This document shows positions 23,105-27,519 of a stretch of 27,519 nt of DNA, piece after piece. Numbering within the stretch: position 1 is the stretch's first letter; every line of letters starts with the position of its first letter. Position numbers and translations under genes: made by a program. The notes under the pieces are model-generated. The model saw nothing but the letters and a program-made list of their open reading frames with translations, was not told the origin of the DNA and ran no database searches. The DNA lies in the NCBI GenBank assembly GCA_913061345.1, contig CAJXTZ010000030.1, forward strand, positions 1 to 27,519. The letters are read 5' to 3'. This DNA comes from an uncultured Erythrobacter sp. (GTDB lineage: Bacteria; Pseudomonadota; Alphaproteobacteria; Sphingomonadales; Sphingomonadaceae).

Positions 23105-24111
23105 CCGTCCAGCATGCGCTCAAGGCCCCGAGCGACACACCCGGATGGGTCATCCGCGACGGTCACTGGAACATCGCATTCTTGCGCGATCGCCTCAGCC
23201 AGAAAATGAGCACAAATCCCTCCTCCAGTCGCAACGATCCGTTCGTTCAACAGATCCGCTGCAAGATCCGGAGATAGCTCGTTAAGCACTGCGCGCGTTG
23301 CCTCTGCAAAACGCGCGAAATGCTTTCGGAAGACCGGATCGAATACGGACGGTTCGATCGTCATGGTGCCGGGCAGGCCGGAACGCAGATCGCGACCCTT
23401 GATCAAAAGGGATTCATTGCCAACCAAAGAAGTTGGATCCCGGAACGATAGGCTCTTTTTCAGTGACTCAGCGGTAATCTGTCCGATCAAGAAATGGTGT
23501 TTAACCTGAAGCAGCTCTGTCAAAGCCATATCGAGGCTTTGTCCGCCGATTCGAACCGATTTTGTCTTGCATACGCCATCGGATGAAAACACTGCGATCT
23601 CTGTCGTACCGGCGCCGCATTCGACGATCATGGATGCGCGCGGCTCACCGATTTGTAAGCCGGCTCCTACCGCTGCGGCGAAAGTTTCTCGAACCAGTTC
23701 GACCTTGCCCAATCCTGCATCGCTGGCAGCCACCATCAATGCGTTTGCTTCCGCTTTCGTGGCGTCAGCCGGAATTCCGATGAGAGCGAATGGACGTGAT
23801 CGGCTGCCCTTTCTGGCGATAGCGGCAAAGCCGTGGGCCAGCAGCGCGCTTGCCGCCTCGATATCTTGAAGTACGCCTCTCGCCAGTGGACGACGAACGC
23901 TGAACGACTTGGGCACTCTGTCTACCATTGCGCGGACGACTTGTCCTGCCGAGACGAACCGCGATTGACCATTCTCGTTCCGAAAATAGCACAACGACGG
24001 TTCATCGAAGACAAGACCCTCGCCACGCGTCATAATACGCATGTTGGCTGTACCAAGATCGATTGCCAGCTCGGGCTTTTTCTGCCGCATGATAGATGTG
24101 AAATTTAACAT
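23101..24111 (-). CDS. Divergent MreB-like actin family protein
   Basis: 336 aa from ATG 24111 (MLNFTSIMRQKKPELAIDLG); ATGs at 24153/24156 and 24090 are alternatives, none with a strong ribosome-binding site. The phosphate-1 loop DLGTANMRI, SLCYFRN and the C-terminal ATGGGICAHF are MreB-like. The phosphate-2 motif reads ECGAGTTEIAVFS instead of MreB's DIGGGTTEIAVIS, and the usual EEPMAAAIGAG reads RETFAAAVGAG. These changes fall in the nucleotide site, so ATP hydrolysis may be altered. No mreC, mreD, pbp2 or rodA is adjacent, so this is an orphan paralog rather than the main cell-shape gene. Confidence 0.8.
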   Translation of the reverse strand: MLNFTSIMRQKKPELAIDLGTANMRIMTRGEGLVFDEPSLCYFRNENGQSRFVSAGQVVRAMVDRVPKSFSVRRPLARGVLQDIEAASALLAHGFAAIARKGSRSRPFALIGIPADATKAEANALMVAASDAGLGKVELVRETFAAAVGAGLQIGEPRASMIVECGAGTTEIAVFSSDGVCKTKSVRIGGQSLDMALTELLQVKHHFLIGQITAESLKKSLSFRDPTSLVGNESLLIKGRDLRSGLPGTMTIEPSVFDPVFRKHFARFAEATRAVLNELSPDLAADLLNERIVATGGGICAHFLAEAIAQECDVPVTVADDPSGCVARGLERMLDG

Positions 24112-24530
24112 TCTCGTGAGATAGGCCCTAACGTCAGCCTTGTCGCGCGCCATCATGCATTTACCGAGGATGACTAGGAAATCGAAAGGAGATTTTCCAC
24201 GCACGGCATTCGCGCGGCCTTTAAGGATCCGCTCATCGCGCGCATTGTCAAATCGAAAACCGCAAGCTTGGCGCGCGCCAAGGCTACTATGCGGCATATC
24301 GTGGTGGCAGCAGCATCGTCGCGCGCGAAAGGAGCCAACCAGGCCGCTCACCACTTCAACTTATAAATGCGGGCTAAATTGTGGACTCGAACAGCCCCAA
24401 AACGTTATTTTTGTCCTGTGGTTCAAACAATTATCTGTCGGCTTTGTAGCTTTTTCGGGCATCAAATCCCCATAGATATGAGCCGTCAAATCGTACTGTC
24501 CGCTTCTGCCTCCCATAGGCGACGCAATCT
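24112..24530. other. Region between the MreB-like and DUF805-like genes, no gene called
   Basis: About 420 bases between divergent genes. The MreB-like frame stays open to 24354, but the translation there (CCCHHDMPHSSLGARQACG) is unlike any MreB N-terminus. A plus-strand frame ending at 24475 looks like an antisense shadow. The part 24360-24530 is AT-richer and probably carries the promoters of both genes; I could not fix -35/-10 boxes with confidence. Confidence 0.5.
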
Positions 24531-24941
24531 ATGTCTCAGAATGGGTGGAAAGCGGACGATCGATCATTTAGCTTGGTGATTGTGATAGTGGATTTGAAAA
24601 CCTTTGCAGAGCGCTCACGCTATAGGCCGGGATCCATAGCCCTCATTTCAATCTCTTATCTTGCGGTTGCATCGGCGTTGATAGGTGTTCCCGTTTTGCT
24701 TGTTTTTGTCATTGGAGCATCCGCCCTGATTTCACTGACGGTCATCACCTATCACCGCCTCCGCAATGCCAATCTCTCAAGTGCATGGTTGCTATTGATG
24801 ATCCTTCAGTTTGGCATAGGACCTACTTGGCATCTTTCGGAGCACGTGACGTTCAATATCGGCGGGTCAATCGTTGGCTTGGTGCCAGTGATATTGGGAT
24901 GGTTCGTTCCCGCGAAGTCTACTCGGAAGGCTAAGCCTTAG
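24531..24941 (+). CDS. DUF805-like integral membrane protein
   Basis: 136 aa. After a hydrophilic N-terminus of about 34 residues there are four predicted transmembrane segments: two back to back (about 35-70), one starting at SAWLLLMILQFGIG, and one at IVGLVPVILGWFV. The loop YHRLRNANLSSAWLLL resembles the DUF805 hallmark R-R-L-H-D-x-x-x-S-G-W-W-L-L. Function unknown. The start is uncertain: ATG 24531 lacks a clear Shine-Dalgarno sequence, and a GTG near 24579 would remove most of the hydrophilic leader. Confidence 0.65.
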   Translation: MSQNGWKADDRSFSLVIVIVDLKTFAERSRYRPGSIALISISYLAVASALIGVPVLLVFVIGASALISLTVITYHRLRNANLSSAWLLLMILQFGIGPTWHLSEHVTFNIGGSIVGLVPVILGWFVPAKSTRKAKP

Positions 24942-24956
24942 TCTGTAACTTGGGTC

Positions 24957-25041
24957 GTTAGCCGCCCGTCCGCTCCTGGCACTCGTCGAGGTCGGTGAAG
25001 GTGTCACGAACTGGGGTGGTTAGCGGAATGTCGGCTCTTGG
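24957..25041. repeat. Imperfect 23-bp direct repeat in intergenic DNA
   Basis: The unit at 24957-24979 (GTTAGCCGCCCGTCCGCTCC plus TGG) recurs at 25019-25041 (GTTAGCGGAATGTCGGCTCT plus TGG), 17 of 23 positions identical, 62 bp apart. The rest of 24942-25192 holds no ORF. It resembles the short GTTAGC...GTCxGCT repeats that recur in intergenic DNA of sphingomonads, but I cannot confirm this without a search. Confidence 0.5.
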
Positions 25042-25192
25042 ATGGCCAAGTAGCTGTCGCGGACGGTGGCGTTGCAATTTTCAGTTGGCAGCTTTGCGCG
25101 CCCTCAATTCGGTCATGGGCCCATAGCTCTTAATGCATGAAAGCCGACACACAGATAGAACCTTACTAAGGGTTTTGAGCTGCCGTGCTCGA

Positions 25193-26065
25193 CTAAGCTT
25201 TCGGATTTAAAACGCTGGAGTTCTCCCTCAGCGCTTCAATCACCGCGTCCGCAACTGCGCGAACCCTTGGCATGTGTCGCATATCGACATGCACTCCTAG
25301 CCAGATGTCACGGACCAGTTCCGGTTTCGCGTCGTTAAGCCGGACAAGATTTGGTTCGACGTCGGCTCTGTAGCAGGCAAGCGCTGCGACCCCGGCACCT
25401 GCGAGAGTAGCATGCAACTGCACTTCGCGACTGTTCGATCTAAAACCTATCGACGCGTTAGGAAACACTTCGCGCAGCAATTTTGCTTCCGGAAGGTGTG
25501 CCTGGTCGTCCAAAACCGTCACGAGACGCACGTCGCCGCGTTTGGCTAGTTCGATCCACTCAGCGGTGGCATAAAGCCCGATGGCAACCGCACCGACGCG
25601 TCTGGTTGCAACTTCATGTCCTTCAAATCGTGTCATGCGAAGCGCAACATCAGCTTCCCGCTTCGAAAGACTGAGCGACCGCGTGTCTGGAACCAACTCT
25701 ACCACGATGCCCGGGTGCTTCTCTTGAAGAGCAGCAAGGGCCGGAGCGACGATCCGCGCTGCCAGCGTGTCAACCGTCGTCAGCCTCACGACACCTTCGA
25801 GAGCGACGTCCCTTCCGGTGATCGCGCGCTCTGCAGCCAGAACTTCAGCCTCGGCGCGTTCAGCATTGCCAAGCACCGCCTCGCCGGGAGGCGTCAGCGC
25901 ATAACCGGTCGGGGTGCGCTGAAGCAATCGAGCCCCAATTCGTTTCTCCATAGCTGCAAGGCGGCGCCCCATCGTTGGTTGAGTGACTCCTAGCGAGCGC
26001 GCGGCGGCCGAGAGCGTGCCATGACGTGCGATTGCAAGGAATGTCCGAAGGTCGTCCCAGTCCAT
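25193..26065 (-). CDS. LysR family regulator of the doxX-dioxygenase module
   Basis: 290 aa from ATG 26065 (MDWDDLRTFLAIARHGTLSA); the frame is open to 26239 but that region overlaps the divergent doxX gene. The helix-turn-helix at about residues 4-62 has the standard recognition sequence GVTQPTMGRRLAAMEKRIGA. The effector domain follows. The MDWDDLRxFLAxARxGxLSxAAR start is typical of the large alphaproteobacterial LysR subgroup next to DoxX and oxidoreductase genes. It probably regulates the divergent doxX and dioxygenase genes and itself; the inducer is unknown. Confidence 0.93.
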   Translation of the reverse strand: MDWDDLRTFLAIARHGTLSAAARSLGVTQPTMGRRLAAMEKRIGARLLQRTPTGYALTPPGEAVLGNAERAEAEVLAAERAITGRDVALEGVVRLTTVDTLAARIVAPALAALQEKHPGIVVELVPDTRSLSLSKREADVALRMTRFEGHEVATRRVGAVAIGLYATAEWIELAKRGDVRLVTVLDDQAHLPEAKLLREVFPNASIGFRSNSREVQLHATLAGAGVAALACYRADVEPNLVRLNDAKPELVRDIWLGVHVDMRHMPRVRAVADAVIEALRENSSVLNPKA

Positions 26066-26073
26066 GCCTCGAT

Positions 26074-26128
26074 ATACGTAAACGCATAGCCAGTAGTCAA
26101 TGATGGGCAATTCAATGCGTAACTGTAT
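26074..26128. promoter_or_regulatory. Candidate LysR operator: imperfect inverted repeat
   Basis: ATACGTAAACGCAT (26074-26087) and ATGCGTAACTGTAT (26115-26128) are imperfect inverted copies (11 of 14 positions), with centres 41 bp apart, about four helical turns. They lie between the lysR ATG (26065) and the doxX ATG (26165), the right place for a LysR tetramer binding two sites on one DNA face. Read by eye only. Confidence 0.45.
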
Positions 26129-26164
26129 AAGTCTATCTAGTGGGCAACCGACCTGGAGGATTTT

Positions 26165-26572
26165 ATGACTGACACCATTACAACGTCCCGAGCCATTGCC
26201 CTGTTGCGAGTGACCAGCGGCACGCTCCTGCTCACGCACGGACTGACCAAGCTACTTGTATTTACCCCAGCCGGAACGGCAGGATTCTTCGAAAGCATCG
26301 GCTTTCCCGGCATTCTCGCGTATCCGGTGTTGGCGGGCGAGATTGCACTGGGCCTCGCTTTGATCGTGGGTTTCATGACCCGTTGGGCCGCGCTTTGCTC
26401 GCTGGTCATCATGATCGGAGCAATCATCCCGCACCTTTCCGCTGGCTTCAGCTTCTCAAATCCAGGTGGCGGATGGGAATATCCCGTATTCTGGGCAGTG
26501 ACCCTGCTCGCCCAGGCAATGTTCGGCGACGGCGCCTATGCGATCGGTAATCCGTTTGCAGAGAAGGCCTAA
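26165..26572 (+). CDS. DoxX family membrane protein (intact)
   Basis: 135 aa, start ATG 26165 with GGAGG 5 bases upstream. Four transmembrane helices; the DoxX pattern is complete: ALLRVTSGTLLLTHGLTKLL, GFFESIGFPG, the conserved Glu in AGEIALGLALIVGF, then the helix with IGAIIPHLSAG. DoxX proteins are small inner-membrane proteins linked to thiol/quinone redox and detoxification of electrophiles; the molecular role is not settled. The dioxygenase gene follows after 4 bases. This copy may compensate for the amber-interrupted doxX at 19405-19848. Confidence 0.93.
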   Translation: MTDTITTSRAIALLRVTSGTLLLTHGLTKLLVFTPAGTAGFFESIGFPGILAYPVLAGEIALGLALIVGFMTRWAALCSLVIMIGAIIPHLSAGFSFSNPGGGWEYPVFWAVTLLAQAMFGDGAYAIGNPFAEKA

Positions 26573-26576
26573 GCCC

Positions 26577-27395
26577 ATGCTTCGCCCGCTTTTCCTTTCG
26601 CATGGGGCTCCGACGCTTCCACTCGAGAATGTAGCCGCCCGCTACTTCCTCGAGGGGCTGGCGCAGGCGATGCCCCGTCCCCGCGCGATCCTCGTCGTGT
26701 CAGCCCATTGGGAGACCCGCGTTCCCACGGTCAATGCTGTCGAAAAGAACGAGACGATCCATGATTTCTCGGGCTTTCCCGATGCCCTTTACCGGCTGTC
26801 CTATCCTGCGCCCGGTTCTACTGAGCTGGCAGAACGCGTCGTGGAACTTTTGGGCGATGCCGGTCTGTCAGCAGTCACCGATAAAGCTCGTGGTCTCGAT
26901 CACGGAGCCTGGGTTCCGCTGATGCTGATCTGGCCCGATGCGGAAATCCCGGTCGTGCAGCTTTCAGTACAAAGCCAGCTGGGACCAGGGCATCATCTCG
27001 AGGTTGGACGGGCCATCGCGCCTCTAACGGGTGAAGGCGTCCTGATTATCGCCAGCGGCAGCTACACACATGATCTCTCCAGCTGGCGCGGCCAGCAGGG
27101 CAAGAAAGAACCTGAATGGGTCACCGAATTTGCTGATTGGTTCGATGAGACACTTGGAGAAGGTCGCACTTGCGATCTTCTCGCTTACCGACGTCTCGCG
27201 CCAAACGCTCAGCGCAATCACCCGACCGAAGAGCATATTCTTCCCCTGTTCGTTGCCCTTGGTGCGGCAGGCCCAAAGGCGACAGCCGAGAGACTACATA
27301 CCAGCACAACCTACGGCGTGCTGCGGATGGATGCATACGCATTCAGTCAGGCCGACGAACAACTTCAAAGTGAAGGGACGAAAGCGGCCCATTAA
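26577..27395 (+). CDS. DODA-type (YgiD-like) extradiol ring-opening dioxygenase
   Basis: 272 aa from ATG 26577 (MLRPLFLSHGAPTL). Class III extradiol dioxygenase fold (LigB superfamily). Putative metal and catalytic histidines are in LSHGAPTL (H9), VSAHWE (H44), LDHGAWVPL (H109), SGSYTHDL (H165) and NHPTEEHILPL (H215, H220), all present. E. coli YgiD cleaves 4,5-DOPA at the extradiol position; the natural substrate of most homologs, and of this one, is unknown, though catechol-type aromatics fit. It is the second gene of the LysR-controlled pair with doxX, and the next gene starts 6 bases after its stop. Confidence 0.93.
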   Translation: MLRPLFLSHGAPTLPLENVAARYFLEGLAQAMPRPRAILVVSAHWETRVPTVNAVEKNETIHDFSGFPDALYRLSYPAPGSTELAERVVELLGDAGLSAVTDKARGLDHGAWVPLMLIWPDAEIPVVQLSVQSQLGPGHHLEVGRAIAPLTGEGVLIIASGSYTHDLSSWRGQQGKKEPEWVTEFADWFDETLGEGRTCDLLAYRRLAPNAQRNHPTEEHILPLFVALGAAGPKATAERLHTSTTYGVLRMDAYAFSQADEQLQSEGTKAAH

Positions 27396-27401
27396 GAATC
27401 A

Positions 27402-27467
27402 ATGCCAACGAACAAGACAGACGACCGCATTGGGCAGTTGCCAACCATTTCTAGACAGTCTGCTAAC
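27402..27467 (+). CDS. First 22 codons of a downstream gene, cut by the contig end
   Basis: ATG 27402 lies 6 bases after the dioxygenase stop. The frame reads MPTNKTDDRIGQLPTISRQ, then SAN, and then meets adapter sequence at 27468. The true gene continues beyond the contig. Too little is present to assign a family. It is probably the third gene of the doxX operon. Confidence 0.4.
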
Positions 27468-27519
27468 CTGTCTCTTATACACATCTGACGCTGCCGACGA
27501 AGAGGATAGTGGAGGTCTC
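27468..27519. other. Illumina Nextera adapter contamination at the contig end
   Basis: CTGTCTCTTATACACATCT (27468-27486) is the reverse complement of the Tn5 mosaic end used in Nextera libraries. GACGCTGCCGACGA (27487-27500) is the reverse complement of the read-1 adapter part. AGAGGATA (27501-27508) is the reverse complement of i5 index S503 (TATCCTCT). GTGGAGGTCTC (27509-27519) matches the start of the P5 flow-cell adapter, GTGTAGATCTC, at 9 of 11 positions, with errors as expected at a read end. It is a library artefact, not organismal DNA. Confidence 0.98.

Noticed and set aside
24112..24354. 81-residue N-terminal extension of the MreB-like protein
   Set aside because: The translation (three adjacent Cys, His-rich) is unlike MreB; the recognisable protein begins around ATG 24111.
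24140..24475. 111-aa plus-strand ORF antisense to the MreB-like gene 5' end
   Set aside because: Arg/Trp/Pro-rich shadow composition, no ribosome-binding site, and no recognisable family.
1..27467. CRISPR array, insertion sequence or integrase
   Set aside because: No regularly spaced repeats, transposase or integrase motifs were seen in any ORF; the transposon-like end at 27468 is the Nextera adapter, not a natural element.

Overview
The window looks like the end of a draft-assembly contig from an alphaproteobacterium, most likely Sphingomonadales (Sphingomonadaceae/Erythrobacteraceae type). This rests on gene content and protein style: an Mla operon with a PqiC-like auxiliary lipoprotein, a META-MliC lipoprotein, an FMN-binding GltS-like protein with an N-terminal membrane anchor, and Rnk paralogs. 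No database search was run. The last 52 bases (27468-27519) are not biological: they are Illumina Nextera adapter plus an i5 index, so the genome sequence ends at about 27467.

Layout. 1-2878 (+): 3' part of an mlaE-mlaF-mlaD-lipoprotein phospholipid-transport operon, with overlapping start and stop codons. 2943-3569 (-): TetR regulator. 3769-5179 (+): arsR-acr3 arsenite efflux pair. 5180-5958: AT-rich stretch without a convincing gene. 5959-6648 (+): two small lipoproteins, the second running into fumC. 6551-12735: mostly minus-strand housekeeping/stress genes (fumC, two-domain universal stress protein, GNAT, GltS-like, rnk, two small proteins including a zinc-finger protein). 12922-16436 (+): Dps, an MFS transporter and a phospholipase-D family protein. 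16644-17046: decayed 3' fragment of a second fumC. 17062-21464: LysR regulator divergent from a redox operon (pirin, NADPH-FMN reductase, doxX, DUF5996, pirin); doxX has an in-frame amber codon and DUF5996 has lost its middle. 21485-24111 (-): META-MliC lipoprotein, a second rnk, and a divergent MreB-like actin coupled to an 82-aa protein. 24531-24941 (+): DUF805-like membrane protein. 25193-27467: second LysR divergent from an intact doxX plus an extradiol-type dioxygenase, followed by the first codons of one more gene.

Most interesting signal. Both rnk paralogs are preceded on the same strand by an unannotated 21-codon ORF (11994-12059 and 22760-22825). The two peptides share 14 of 21 residues. 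Seven of the 14 conserved codons differ only synonymously, which is a sign of selection on the peptide. Each ORF is followed at once by a GC-rich hairpin and then, about 115-120 nt after the stop, by rnk. Each is also preceded by the same 9-mer (ATTGACTTC) 35-36 nt before the ATG. This looks like a co-duplicated micro-ORF/hairpin/rnk unit: either a leader peptide with an attenuator, or a very small gene with its own terminator.

Functional themes. The region is rich in envelope and stress functions: Mla lipid transport, arsenite export, Usp, Dps, quinone/flavin redox modules and a lysozyme-inhibitor-like lipoprotein. The two LysR-controlled redox modules are partly redundant, which may explain why doxX decay in the first is tolerated.
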